From Alkalihalobacillus deserti (GTDB taxonomy: Bacteria; Bacillota; Bacilli; Bacillales; Bacillaceae_D): a stretch of 55,235 nucleotides of DNA. Location of the stretch: assembly GCF_020734105.1 (NCBI RefSeq), contig NZ_JAJAFR010000024.1:1-55235 (forward strand), given 5' to 3'. Shown in pieces: positions 42,795-51,716 of the stretch. The notes under the pieces were generated by a model. That model ran no database searches. It was not told the origin of the DNA and saw nothing but the letters and a program-made list of their open reading frames with translations. Position 1 is the first letter of the stretch. Each line of letters begins with the position of its first letter. A program made the translations under genes and the position numbers.

Positions 42795-42949
42795 GAACTA
42801 TATCTAACTAAATACAACAAAACCTTCCAAAAACACTTGAAAGGAAGGTTATTTAGCATGTGTAAATTCAGTATATCATGAGGTTATTAATCTTTTTATT
42901 GAAAAATGTTGACAAACTATTAGCTGGTTTCGCTGAATAAGAAAAGAAC

Positions 42950-43171
42950 TTATTCTATTTGCAGTTGTACTTCATTTTTTTCAACTAATGATGTCACTTT
43001 GCCCATAAAAGAACCCATATCATTTCTTATTGTAATGTTCAATCCTAAACCTACATCACGAAGATACTCTCTTAACTCTATTAAGTGTTTTTTATCTTGT
43101 TGAAAAGGTACGATATCAATAAACGGGAGCAAGAGTTTAAGATTAGTGGCTGCTTCGGCATTCTCTTCCAT
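42950..43171 (-). CDS. Hypothetical 73-residue protein, probably a remnant
   Basis: Acidic N-terminus, then KKHLIELREYLRDVGLGLNI and IRNDMGSFMGKVTSLVEKNE. No family recognised. A stop codon lies directly before the ATG and there is no good ribosome site. The right end of IS110 copy 2 is 21 bases away. It may be the tail of a gene cut by insertion. Confidence 0.4.
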   Translation of the reverse strand: MEENAEAATNLKLLLPFIDIVPFQQDKKHLIELREYLRDVGLGLNITIRNDMGSFMGKVTSLVEKNEVQLQIE

Positions 43172-43204
43172 CTAGTCTCTAAAGTAAATTAACGATTTGT
43201 TTCC

Positions 43205-43252
43205 AATCCGAGGGTTTTGCGATATTTTCGCAGCGAACCTTCGGATTTTTTG
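43205..43252 (+). terminator. Terminator-like hairpin 1
   Basis: AATCCGAGGGTT and AACCTTCGGATT with one mismatch, an inner GCGA-TATTTT-CGC pairing, and T after it. Confidence 0.65.
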
Positions 43253-43337
43253 TATAAGAATCGGTGAAATTGTGAAGGTTGAACTTAAAACTAAAGGGAG
43301 CTTTAACGGAACAAAAAAATTAAAAAAGTGAAAAACG

Positions 43338-43359
43338 CTCGGATTTTCCGAGTTTTTTT
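43338..43359 (+). terminator. Terminator-like hairpin 2
   Basis: CTCGG-ATTTT-CCGAG followed by TTTTTTT. No intact plus-strand gene precedes either of the two hairpins. Confidence 0.65.
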
Positions 43360-43442
43360 GTATGTTAATTACAATGTTATTTACCCATTTAATTAACAAT
43401 TTCTCTTTAAGAACTGTACCCGTTACCTGAAAAGTTCTTACT

Positions 43443-44204
43443 CTACACTATCTCTTTCTTGTTCTCTCCACTAACAAAAATCCTTTCGCTTCTTTCATCA
43501 ACCGTTAATAAAAAGATATCTTTAATGCTCTCATGTCCATGTCTTTCTACTTGAAATTGCAACCATTCAATACTATGGCCTAATTTAACTAAATTTGAAT
43601 TGTTGATTTTTCCCTCTAATATTAATACTGACGGGTATCCTTTTTCAGGGGGATCTTTCATCAAGTCACTAGGTGTTAGTGAATCATATTTAGACTTCTT
43701 TATAACACTAATTTGTCCATTAGGTTCAAGGATAGCGTAATCAATTTCTGTTAAATCGCTTGCTTGATTTAACCGTAAATCCATCATTAGTGATTCTACA
43801 GTAATTTTGGCTTTACGTAATTCGTCTACTAATATATGTCCTTTATTGATAATAATAATTGGCTCTGCTTCTACAATACGCCTAACCCTTGCATTCTTTA
43901 GGGCCAAGTAGGATAACGTAAGATGTAACCCTGCGATGAAAGAAGCTGCAGCTAATGGTCCACCGAGTGCAATATCACCACTTGATAAAGGTTCACCTAC
44001 TACGTCCCCTATAATGACTGCGAAGATAAAGTCAATGGGGTGAAATGCAACCATTAAGCGTTGTCCTAGTATTTTAACCACAAAAAAAATATAAACATAA
44101 ATAATAGTAGCCCTTATGATAAAACCATATATGGGCAAATCCTCTGCACCATGCCAAACCTCCAACAACTTCCCCTTCTTTCTATCTATTGTTATTAACA
44201 CCAT
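43443..44204 (-). CDS. DUF421 / YetF family membrane protein
   Basis: 253 residues with three N-terminal hydrophobic segments (about 27-105) and a soluble C-terminal part. YetF/YcaP family text: VKILGQRLMVAFHPIDFIFA, VIIGDVVGEPLSS, and EPIIIINKGHILVDELRKAK, then LMMDLRLNQASDLTEIDYAI and LEPNGQISVIKK. The family occurs in many spore formers and its role is unclear. ATG at 44204; a charged 20-residue leader before the first helix is a little long. Single gene. Confidence 0.85.
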   Translation of the reverse strand: MVLITIDRKKGKLLEVWHGAEDLPIYGFIIRATIIYVYIFFVVKILGQRLMVAFHPIDFIFAVIIGDVVGEPLSSGDIALGGPLAAASFIAGLHLTLSYLALKNARVRRIVEAEPIIIINKGHILVDELRKAKITVESLMMDLRLNQASDLTEIDYAILEPNGQISVIKKSKYDSLTPSDLMKDPPEKGYPSVLILEGKINNSNLVKLGHSIEWLQFQVERHGHESIKDIFLLTVDERSERIFVSGENKKEIV

Positions 44205-44277
44205 TTCCCTTTTAACTTTTTCTATACCAAACAGTTATAAAGGTTGATTTTTATGAAAGGTGATTTAGTATAAATAA

Positions 44278-44312
44278 AGAAATCGACCCTAGCTTGTGAT
44301 AGGATCGATTCT
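44278..44312. terminator. Hairpin between DUF421 gene and the EamA remnant
   Basis: GAAATCGACCCTA and TAGGATCGATTC with one mismatch and an eight-base loop. Another small hairpin ACTTCAGT-TTTC-ACTGAAGT with T follows at 44342-44370. Confidence 0.5.
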
Positions 44313-44325
44313 TAAAATTTGAACT

Positions 44326-44580
44326 TTAGCATATAGTTATGACTTCAGTTTTCACTGAAGTTCTTTTTTTAGTTTTTTGGTTTTTCCTACCTAATCCATT
44401 AACGATGATAACACCTAAAAGGGCAATCATTCCCCCTATAAGTGCAAAAGTGGTCGTCCATTCACTTAACCAAAACCACGCAACCAAAATAGCAATGGCT
44501 AGCTCAAGATACATCATACTGGCAACAGAACTCGCATTTCCTAATTGCAACGATGTGAACTTATTCTCTGCAAAATACAA
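44326..44580 (-). pseudogene. EamA transporter, C-terminal remnant
   Basis: About 84 residues: NASSVASMMYLELAIAILVA, WFWLSEWTTTFALIGGMIAL, LGVIIVNGLGRK. It corresponds to the last two helices of an EamA transporter and resembles the end of the intact gene at 10821-11723 (NASSVGSMMYLEPAVAIVVA). The first 200 residues are absent. Confidence 0.8.
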
Positions 44581-44587
44581 ACTTTTT

Positions 44588-45278
44588 CCGTTCTTTCTTG
44601 TATTAGTTTAAACAATATCATAGCCATTTGGCTTATATTTACAAATAAATATAAACAGTAAATGATCTTTTTTACTTACCTTTTTGCTTTTTTCTAACAA
44701 GAATAAAGTTTGAATTCCCGAACAAAATAAGTGAAGTGTTAGTATCTAACACCAATTCAATGTGGGGGGATATTACACATTGTATCAGTGCCAATGCTGT
44801 CCTCTATATACACCATTTCAACGGCTTTATTAAGTTGTCTGTATGATCCCTAACCAGAAAGGCTGTCCCCAATATCTCCAATTGAATAAAAGGATACACA
44901 ATGCAAACAAATGATTCGCCAATTTTGCCACAAATGACTTTTCCTTACCCTTGAGATGATCAGCCAACCTATATTTACTAGCATAATGAGTGAACGAGAA
45001 AGATATTCTTTGAGAAATTCGGAAATACCGTTGCAAGAGCCCCTTCAAATAGGGGAACGAACACTAATGCATAACTGGAATAATACGAGCCTTCTTCTTT
45101 TTTCATCAAATTACACCCCCTTATATAGCATAGACACCTTCCTTTTACCCAATGACGAAAAAGCACCACGATAAAACCGCAGTGCTCGTACTTAACAGTA
45201 AGTTTTTATTCCGAATTCCAAAAGTCATTTCTCTTATCAAGCTTTCCAACACCGGATAATACCTGGATGACTGTTTTT
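44588..45278. other. Decayed stretch
   Basis: Nearly 700 bases without an intact gene. On the minus strand about 44770-45110 carries a coding-like pattern in two frames (KKEEGSYYSSYALVFVPLFE, then YRLADHLKGKEKSFVAKL in another frame), so a decayed gene of unknown kind is likely. I cannot name it. Confidence 0.4.
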
Positions 45279-45848
45279 TTATTTTACTTTCACAGATGAA
45301 GCCATTGCTCTTACCAAAGCTTCTGTCTCAGGTGTTACGATGTCATTAGGAAAATAAAATACAATTTCCTTTGTTATATCATCCGAATCAGTAGCTGTAA
45401 ATACACAAATATGATATTCCACACCATCGGAAGTCATGTAATACTCATACATTTCATCTAATTCTGGATAAATTGATAAATCCATTCATTTACTTTTTCA
45501 TAGTTTCCATAACTATCGACAACCTTTAAAGCTTTGGAATATGACGCTAACTCAGGTTGCTTGAATTTTTTCGCTTTCAAAGTCACCCAAGCTCCATCGA
45601 ATTCTCCTTTACCAGATAAATAGTTTCCTTCTTTACGAGAAGTAATTTCAAAGTTCTCTGTCATTTTAATTTCAACGGGGTTTTCAGTATTGTTTATCGG
45701 CAGGTGTGACTTCAACTTCTTTTTTCTCACCTTCAACGTTCAAAACCAAAACATTTTCAGGAGTTTCATCTTTAAAATCTTCAACTTCTTGCTCAACTCC
45801 ATCTATCTTCATTCCATCCATCACCTTTTTTCTGCGAAGGACACCCAT
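45279..45848 (-). pseudogene. Unknown protein, two frameshifts
   Basis: Three consecutive pieces in different frames read as one protein. Piece 1 from ATG 45848 (GVLRRKKVMDGMKIDGVEQE ... VTPADKQY), piece 2 (TENPVEIKMTENFEITSRKE ... VVDSYGNYEKVNEW) and piece 3 (DLSIYPELDEMYEYYMTSDG ... EALVRAMASSVKVK). The breaks are near 45685 and 45475. About 185 residues, no membrane segment, no family recognised. Confidence 0.6.
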
Positions 45849-45904
45849 ACTTATTTCACTTCAAAAACTCATTACCTTCTAGATATAAATTAGCCACTGA
45901 ATCA

Positions 45905-46536
45905 AGATACCTTCCTGTATTTACCACCATACACACGAAATATTATTATCGGCCTTTGAAAAGGATATTTATTTTGAATATTTATCTTCGGGGTATAAAT
46001 CAGTATTAATTTTATTACTAGGTCTAATAAAACAAATTGAATATAGATTTAAGAATCCTGGCATCAAGGTAAATGATTTTGATGGTTTAATTTTAATAGA
46101 CGAGGCAGATTTACATCTTCATCCTCAATGGCAGGCAAGTTTAATTCAAATTTTAAAAGAAGTAGTACCTAAAGCACAAATAATTCTTAGTACTCATAGT
46201 CCACATATGATTCAAGTAGCGGAACCTAATGAACTAATCTCATTAGGATTAAATGAAGAAAATATAGTGTATAAACGCGACTTGCCAAGCAGCAGTTTTG
46301 GCTATCAAGGATGGACTGTTGAAGAAATACTAATAGATGTAATGGGGTTACAAGAAACACGGTCCGACACTTATATTAAGGTTATAAGAGAGTTTGAAGA
46401 AGCATTAAATAAGGAAGATATTGCCAGCGCAAAGAAAGCATATGAAATACTGGACTTAATGCTACACCCAAGGAATCCTTTAAAGAAAATTTTGGAAATT
46501 CAACTAACCACTATTGGTGGTGACACGGATGATTAA
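45905..46536 (+). pseudogene. PtuA-like AAA/ABC ATPase, C-terminal part
   Basis: Open frame without a start. It has the ABC signature YLSSGYKSVLILLLGLI, Walker B LILIDEADLHLHPQWQ, and the switch His in IILSTHSPHMIQVAE. The tail ends IQLTTIGGDTDD. These are the end of an OLD/SMC-like ATPase such as PtuA of Septu defence systems. Walker A and about half the protein are missing. A stop precedes the remnant near 45900. The next gene begins inside its last codons. Confidence 0.75.
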
Positions 46537-47277
46537 ACTAAATAGAACACCAAAACCTGTCGAGTTAACTGACCAATTGGTTACGACTTTAGTTAGTGAA
46601 TTTAAACTTACTGGTTCAAATGTTTGGAATAAAAAATTCATTAAAGAGGCATTGCTAGACCTATCAAAAGAAAAGTGCTGCTACTGTAATGTAATATAAA
46701 AGAGGAAAGTAAGTATATGGAGGTAGAGCACTTTCTTCCTAAGAAGCATTATCCTAATCTAGTAGTTGACTGGGATAACCTTTTACCTTCTTGTAAACGA
46801 TGTAACACTAACAAAGGTGAACACGATCCAAATAATGACTATATAATTAATCCATGTAGAGATGACCCCAAAACACATATTACCATGAGGAATTACAGGT
46901 TAAAAGCAAACGATCAAATTGGCCAAAATACCATTGATGTATTATATTTAAATGATACAGAAAGGTTAGTTCAGTGTAGATTTCTAATTGGAAATGAAGC
47001 TCAAGATTCTATTGAGAAGATTGCAGACAAATTAAGAGATTATCACCATGGCGTTAATGTGAGTACAAGGCGAAAGAATATGATAGTTAATGGTCTTAAA
47101 TCTCTACTTAGACAAGGTTTGCCGCAAAAAGATTATTCAGCTACTGTAGCTACTATTATTTTAAACGATGAGAATTTTTGTTACTGTAAAGATATTTTAA
47201 TAGAATTGGATTTTTGGGATGATGAACTAAGTGACCTTGAAAAGTTATTATCAATTAATTGTTTGAATCTTGTTTAG
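46529..47277 (+). pseudogene. PtuB-like HNH nuclease, frameshifted by a 5-base duplication
   Basis: ATG at 46529 overlaps the ATPase stop. The first frame reads MIKLNRTPKPVELTD ... LDLSKEKCCYCNV and stops at 46697. The second, from 46693, reads NIKEESKYMEVEHFLPKKHY, DWDNLLPSCKRCNTNKGEHD and continues to 47277. Together they form a PtuB-type HNH protein of about 248 residues, with zinc Cys pairs CCYC and CKRC and the EVEHFLP His. The break is a tandem GTAATGTAAT at 46686-46695. With one copy removed the frame is restored. Confidence 0.8.
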
Positions 47278-47287
47278 TTCTAAAACA

Positions 47288-47309
47288 GAAAGCCACTACA
47301 GTGGCTTTC
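47288..47309. terminator. Hairpin after the HNH gene
   Basis: GAAAGCCAC-TACA-GTGGCTTTC, ten bases after the stop. The T run comes only 15 bases later. Confidence 0.6.
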
Positions 47310-47689
47310 CAATTGATAAAATTTTTTTAATCGTGGTTTGATTGCCTCTTCAGCTATTCCGATCCTTAGCTTAAGTACACTCTTTCACAAAGTCACCCAA
47401 AGATGAAGTTCTTTGTTACGCAGTATTTTGTCAAATTTGAAAAGACGATCACTTTGAACATAATCGTCTTTTAGATTGGTATTTTTCAACAGTATTCTTG
47501 TACTGCGCTGAAACTGTTTTTTTATTAATTGATCTTCTTCAACAATAGTCCAGATTGTTGAAAATGAAGACTGTTAATTTGCTTACATCTTTAAACTAGT
47601 ATTACTAGAAAAGGTACTAGCAAGGAGATATTTAAATTTTGACAAGACGAGTTGAGTTTTCGTAATTCTAAACCATCTCTCTACCTCTA
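47310..47689. other. Intergenic stretch
   Basis: No gene. It has a terminator-like hairpin AAAAGACGAT/ATCGTCTTTT at 47440-47472 and the TTTCACAAAGT and TACGCAG motifs that also occur between the IS110 copies. Confidence 0.4.
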
Positions 47690-49072
47690 CTAGCCTAAAC
47701 TCACTATTTCCATTTGTTCAAGCCCACATTTTTTTAATAAGTTATCTGAGTTCTCTACTAGTTCATCCCAAATTTGATCATTTACTTTTTCTAGATGATT
47801 TAGCTCTAGCTCTGCTCGATCAAATAGCCAATATTTCAATGACGGCACGAGATACCGGATAAACATTAACCACTCCGCATAATTAATTGCTAATGGGTTT
47901 CCTGCTCGTAAATATACTTTTCCTACATTGGTCGCACAGGCGATGGAATGAGCTGACAATAACATTAAACGATATTTGGGATTGTTGGCTAATTTAAATT
48001 TCCAATCATCTTTTTCAACAAATTGGCGAATCATAATATATAATCTCAAAATTATTTCAATAGAGGCTGGTGTCGCACTCATCGTCACGAAATGTCGCAG
48101 ATCATAACCGTGATAATACATCCATGTAGTAAGTTGACTTACTGTTGCGGTTTTGCCATTAGCCCTTTTGAAACTACCAATGTCTTGTAATTTAAAAATT
48201 GAGGCAAAAGGTACTGGTAGTCCTGTTTTTGTAAAAGCATCTGAACATAAGTGAAGAAACTGTTTGATCAATGCTTCTAATGGATTTATACCTGCTCCAA
48301 CTTTTTCAATGATAATATTTCCATCTTTAAAAGATGTGGATGTTCCTCTTATTAGATCAATGACTCCAAAAACAAACCCTAATACCGGATCGTGTCCAGG
48401 TGTATCTATTCGATGAAGAGAACCACCCGTCTGATCATATGGAACCTTTGCTGCTTCCTCTAACCACTTTTGCAACGCTGGAGGTAATTTTAACTCTTGT
48501 AACCATTTTGTTAACGGACTACCTTTTTGTCCTTTATAGACCCCTGTATTCATATCTTTTGGAATTGCCACTATAAAAAAGTCAATAAGGGCGCCAATAA
48601 AGCCTGCTAATCCAACAAACAAATAATCCCACTTATCCCACTTATATTGATTAGCATAACTCTCTGATTTAATGGTTTCTAAATCTTTTTTACTTAATAA
48701 CATTTCATAAGGTAAAAATGGATCAATATCCTGTTTAAAGGAATATTGATAGCATTGAGCCACATAATCATTCCAAGTCGTGTAAGCTATTTTTTCTAAA
48801 CTTGATTTAATCTCTGCACGTTTCGCTTCATAGATAAAATCGATACTTTTTGCTTCCTTCTGGGCAAAATCTATGTCTTCATCAGAAAGTAAGTCTACAT
48901 CTGCCAATACTTCATCGAGCAATTGCTGTAACGACTCTATTTCCAAAGCTGTATCCTCATTTGTCGAAAAAGATTGTTCAAGTACCTCAACACTTTTTTT
49001 CAGACGATTTACTAGATGTTGCTGCACATTTAAAATAACAGAGATATCCTGTAATTCTTCATTCGTTAACAT
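47690..49072 (-). CDS. Unknown membrane protein with YdjM-like hydrolase motifs
   Basis: 460 residues. Residues 1-110 are acidic and probably coiled coil (LNVQQHLVNRLKKSVEVLEQ). A hydrophobic segment follows at about 150-172 (LFVGLAGFIGALIDFFIVAI). Then GGSLHRIDTPGHDPVLGFVF and FLHLCSDAFTKTGLPVPFAS recall, in order, the HR...H(S/D) and H-x-x-x-D-x-x-T-x-x-G-x-P motifs of membrane-bound metal hydrolases of the DUF457/YdjM type. That link is inference. The C-terminal 170 residues hold further hydrophobic helices. It starts two bases after the upstream TerB-domain gene, so the two are one operon. Confidence 0.6.
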   Translation of the reverse strand: MLTNEELQDISVILNVQQHLVNRLKKSVEVLEQSFSTNEDTALEIESLQQLLDEVLADVDLLSDEDIDFAQKEAKSIDFIYEAKRAEIKSSLEKIAYTTWNDYVAQCYQYSFKQDIDPFLPYEMLLSKKDLETIKSESYANQYKWDKWDYLFVGLAGFIGALIDFFIVAIPKDMNTGVYKGQKGSPLTKWLQELKLPPALQKWLEEAAKVPYDQTGGSLHRIDTPGHDPVLGFVFGVIDLIRGTSTSFKDGNIIIEKVGAGINPLEALIKQFLHLCSDAFTKTGLPVPFASIFKLQDIGSFKRANGKTATVSQLTTWMYYHGYDLRHFVTMSATPASIEIILRLYIMIRQFVEKDDWKFKLANNPKYRLMLLSAHSIACATNVGKVYLRAGNPLAINYAEWLMFIRYLVPSLKYWLFDRAELELNHLEKVNDQIWDELVENSDNLLKKCGLEQMEIVSLG

Positions 49073-49074
49073 GA

Positions 49075-49944
49075 TTAAACAGCCACTTTCTTCTTGGCAT
49101 TCTGAATCTGCTTTAACTTCTGAACAACATCTTGAAGTTTTTTGATCGCTTCTTTATTTGCTTCTGCATCTTTTGCTTTTTCCTCTAATACTAAAATTTT
49201 CTCAAATAAATAATTGATGGTTTCTTGTAAATTACGAATTACTTGTTCCGCTCTTCTCTCTTTTTCTAGCTGTGCTTTTTTCTTCTTCCTTTTACCACCT
49301 ACATCAAAGATCTTCGTTAAGGCAATGAATATAACTGAACCTACTAAGATAGCAACCCCAATTCCAGGAATCATCCCAAAACCTAACCCTACTGCTGCCA
49401 GACCACTTGTAATTCCTGCTGCACTTAAACCAATGACACTGCCACTAAAGTAAACTGCAGCAATTGGAACCCCAACAGCTCCTAATCCAGCAGCCCCTGA
49501 CTTCAATGTATCTTTTGCATATTCATCGTCAATCCCTCTTTCAGCAATATCCTTTGCAGTTTGAGCAAACTTCCTCATCTCTTTATCTTGTTCATTCGTA
49601 ATATGAAACTCGTTTTTTAGTCGAATTAGAACCTCTTGCTGTAGCCCGTTGACTTCATCATTGCAGATTGAAATTTCGATACAATTAAGATAGGCAATGT
49701 ATTTCATTTCTTCTATGTCAACCTTTATCTTTGCAATGATTTCTTCAACTTCAGGCTCCTCTACTAGGTAATTTTGAACTTTCTGCTTTCCTCTTTCGGA
49801 AAAATCTTCTGTATTTATCATTTCAAATATTCTTCTTAATTCATCTTTATCAAGTTCACCATCCACATAAGCTATTTTAAATAACAAACCATATAAACTT
49901 ACCAATTGCTCTTCTGAAAATTTAATATCTTGTTCTTTTGCCAT
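49075..49944 (-). CDS. TerB-domain membrane protein with C-terminal coiled coil
   Basis: 289 residues. Residues 1-140 resemble the TerB/DjlA-type helical domain (YGLLFKIAYVDGELDKDELR with the acidic D-G-x-x-D-x-x-E pattern). About 150-212 is a glycine-rich hydrophobic stretch (GAAGLGAVGVPIAAVYFSGS ... GIGVAILVGSVIFIALTKIF) able to enter membranes. The end is a lysine/glutamate coiled coil (residues 220-285). The combination suggests a membrane-associated sensor or partner protein. It forms an operon with the unknown hydrolase-like gene downstream. Not assigned to a named family. Confidence 0.65.
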   Translation of the reverse strand: MAKEQDIKFSEEQLVSLYGLLFKIAYVDGELDKDELRRIFEMINTEDFSERGKQKVQNYLVEEPEVEEIIAKIKVDIEEMKYIAYLNCIEISICNDEVNGLQQEVLIRLKNEFHITNEQDKEMRKFAQTAKDIAERGIDDEYAKDTLKSGAAGLGAVGVPIAAVYFSGSVIGLSAAGITSGLAAVGLGFGMIPGIGVAILVGSVIFIALTKIFDVGGKRKKKKAQLEKERRAEQVIRNLQETINYLFEKILVLEEKAKDAEANKEAIKKLQDVVQKLKQIQNAKKKVAV

Positions 49945-50177
49945 TTTGATCGCCTCTTCTATACGCAGTATTTATTTTTAAATTAAACTTTTATACTTAT
50001 TTTACCACCTATTTCTATTAATACTATATACTCAAAAAAAAGCTAAAAATAGTACAATATCATCATAAAATTGAAAAGGAACCGTCCCTTTATTTAGGAA
50101 TCATTCCCTATTATCGAAAATTGGATTAATACCGCGCAGTAGTTATCTAATGTAATGTATATTACCTATTTTATAGC
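49945..50177. other. Promoter region of the TerB-domain operon
   Basis: AT-rich, no gene. Confidence 0.35.
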
Positions 50178-50354
50178 CTACTCTCCTTTACAATCAGGGC
50201 ATTTCCATTTCACAATTCGGTCTCTCTCAATATCTGAAATTCCAATTTTTCGAGTAAAGTGTGTAGCATTATAAGAATCTTGATGTTCTTTCGGTATAGA
50301 TTCTCCTTGCAAATCAGCATTACAAAGCGGACAATTTTCTTTATTGTTCTTCAT
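50178..50354 (-). CDS. 58-residue zinc-ribbon protein
   Basis: ATG at 50354, stop TAG at 50178. It has one cysteine pair at each end: NCPLCNADL and KWKCPDCKGE, with a polar linker containing HQDSYNATHFTRK. The four cysteines would bind zinc. AAAGG lies close to the start codon (short spacing). The two CxxC pairs in phase make coding very likely despite the size. The function is unknown. Confidence 0.65.
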   Translation of the reverse strand: MKNNKENCPLCNADLQGESIPKEHQDSYNATHFTRKIGISDIERDRIVKWKCPDCKGE

Positions 50355-50477
50355 ATCCTTTCAGTTACTTCACTTTTTTTCTACTACGTAATATAACGGT
50401 TAATCCACAATCTGGCCCTGTATATGGAAAACTAATGTATTACCATTGTTTATTGATCTCTCAATAGCCTTACATGA
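50355..50477. other. AT-rich sequence before a repeat array
   Basis: Nothing recognised. Confidence 0.3.
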
Positions 50478-50795
50478 AAAACTACTTGGAATGAGAATGA
50501 ACAAAACAAATTTTGTACTTACAATATCCATCACATTTAGTTCATGATATTCTTATTTTAGTAGTTTACTTTATAAATTAATCTTCACATGGAATGAATA
50601 AAAAAAGTTTTAGAATTTTTATCACTTACAATATCCATCCTATTTTGTTCATGCTAATCTGTATTTAGTAATTCACTTTATAACTCAGTTTTAAGCAAAA
50701 ACTACTGGGATGAATAAAAAGTTTTTTTTCGCTTTTAATATCCAATCCAAAAAATCCGTGCTAATCTAGCATTAACACTTAGTTTAGAAACCTCT
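50478..50795. repeat. Three degenerate tandem repeats of about 107 bases
   Basis: AATATCCA occurs at 50523, 50630 and 50737, exactly 107 bases apart. Around it GGAATGAATAAAA and TTCATGCTAATCTGTATTTA return with changes in each unit. Very AT-rich, non-coding. It lies between the zinc-ribbon gene and the DUF771 gene. Confidence 0.75.
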
Positions 50796-50918
50796 ATTCA
50801 TTAGACCTACTAGGTGCATTAATTTAAAGGGGAAATACTTGCAATTATAAAAAATTCTGTAATGACAATTACATAGAAATTGAAGTACTTATAATTAAAA
50901 GAATATTTTAAGAGCGGA

Positions 50919-50982
50919 AGCACCGCCAGATTTTTCCATTAAGATTCTATTCTTAAGGATGTTCTGGGGTGCTTTTTATTTT
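50919..50982 (+). terminator. Nested hairpin with T run before the DUF771 gene
   Basis: AGCACCGCCAGA pairs with TCTGGGGTGCT and encloses a second pairing TTAAGA/TCTTAA. TTTTTATTTTCC follows. It is 37 bases before the next start codon, so it may act as an attenuator. Confidence 0.65.
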
Positions 50983-51018
50983 CCTAATTTTATTTCTTAA
51001 GTTTGAGGAGGAAGTTCA

Positions 51019-51342
51019 ATGCAACAACAGTTATCAGCAAATTTAATTATACCAATTCCAGAAGATTATATTCTTATCTCTAGAGTTGAATTACAAGAAT
51101 TAGAACAGCAGCAACTAACAGGTACCTGGTGGACAATGGAAGACCTTGAGAAGAGAATAAATCGCAAACATGAGTGGATCAAAGAAAATGTTCTTTATCC
51201 TTCTAAATTCAGAAAAGTTCTTGATGTAAAAAAGGGAGGATTTGTACGTTACCCAGAATCAAAAGGGCAAAAGTGGTCATTTCAAGCCTCCAAGATGGCA
51301 AAGTTTTTAGATGATCATTTTCAACAAATATTCTCTAAATGA
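51019..51342 (+). CDS. DUF771 domain protein (phage/ICE type)
   Basis: 107 residues with the DUF771 pattern: IPIPEDYILISRVELQELEQ, WWTMEDLEKRINRKHEWIKE, NVLYPSKFRKVLDVKKGGFV and a C-terminal KMAKFLDDHF. The middle part resembles an excisionase-like helix-turn-helix. Such genes are common in prophages and integrative elements of Firmicutes, near the integrase. ATG at 51019 has GGAGGAAG upstream. It is intact, unlike the integrase genes that follow. Confidence 0.8.
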   Translation: MQQQLSANLIIPIPEDYILISRVELQELEQQQLTGTWWTMEDLEKRINRKHEWIKENVLYPSKFRKVLDVKKGGFVRYPESKGQKWSFQASKMAKFLDDHFQQIFSK

Positions 51343-51447
51343 GTTTAAGAGCAAATTCATAACTATTAAAAATGCTATTGAAAATTTTACCTTGATTCTT
51401 TGAAAGGGTAAAATTTTAAAGAAATAAACCATAGAGGTGATTAGAAA

Positions 51448-51608
51448 ATGGCGAGTTTTTCCGAAAAAGAGGAGAAACGTGGGGATATACAGTTAGTCAC
51501 ACAGTAAACGGCAAAACAAAAGAATATACAAAGAGTGGGTTTAAGACGAAAGCAGAAGTACAATTAGCTCTGAAATTGAATGCAAATTTTACACTCAGAG
51601 ATGCCTAG
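51448..51608 (+). pseudogene. Second integrase N-terminal fragment
   Basis: Starts ATG at 51448 (GAGGTGAT upstream). One frame change after residue 5, then RKRGETWGYTVSHTVNGKTK and EYTKSGFKTKAEVQLALKLN, stop at 51606. It parallels the start of the next gene (QQRGKKSFQYTVSHTVNGET) and is the arm-binding AP2-like domain of a second, lost integrase. Confidence 0.8.
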
Positions 51609-51716
51609 AAGTAGTTTCTAATAGCTACCAGGAAACTTATTCAAAAATTGTATTAGCAACCTATTACGTAGAATTCTGTAAAGCTCTCACATTGGGTTAA
51701 AAGAGGAGATGAAACA

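Larger units (their letters stand above)
41308..42928 (+). mobile_element. IS110-family element, copy 2
   Basis: Same limits as copy 1: GT at 41308-41309 and at 42927-42928, right end GCTGGTT at 42923-42929. Sequence identity with copy 1 is high but the upstream half differs at many single positions, so it is an older relative and not a fresh copy. Confidence 0.85.

Noticed and set aside
46686..46699. Programmed frameshift in the HNH gene
   Set aside because: No slippery heptamer or downstream structure. The tandem GTAAT explains the break as a simple duplication.
50919..50982. CRISPR or phage attachment repeat
   Set aside because: It is a single nested hairpin with a T run. No repeat-spacer pattern exists anywhere in the window.
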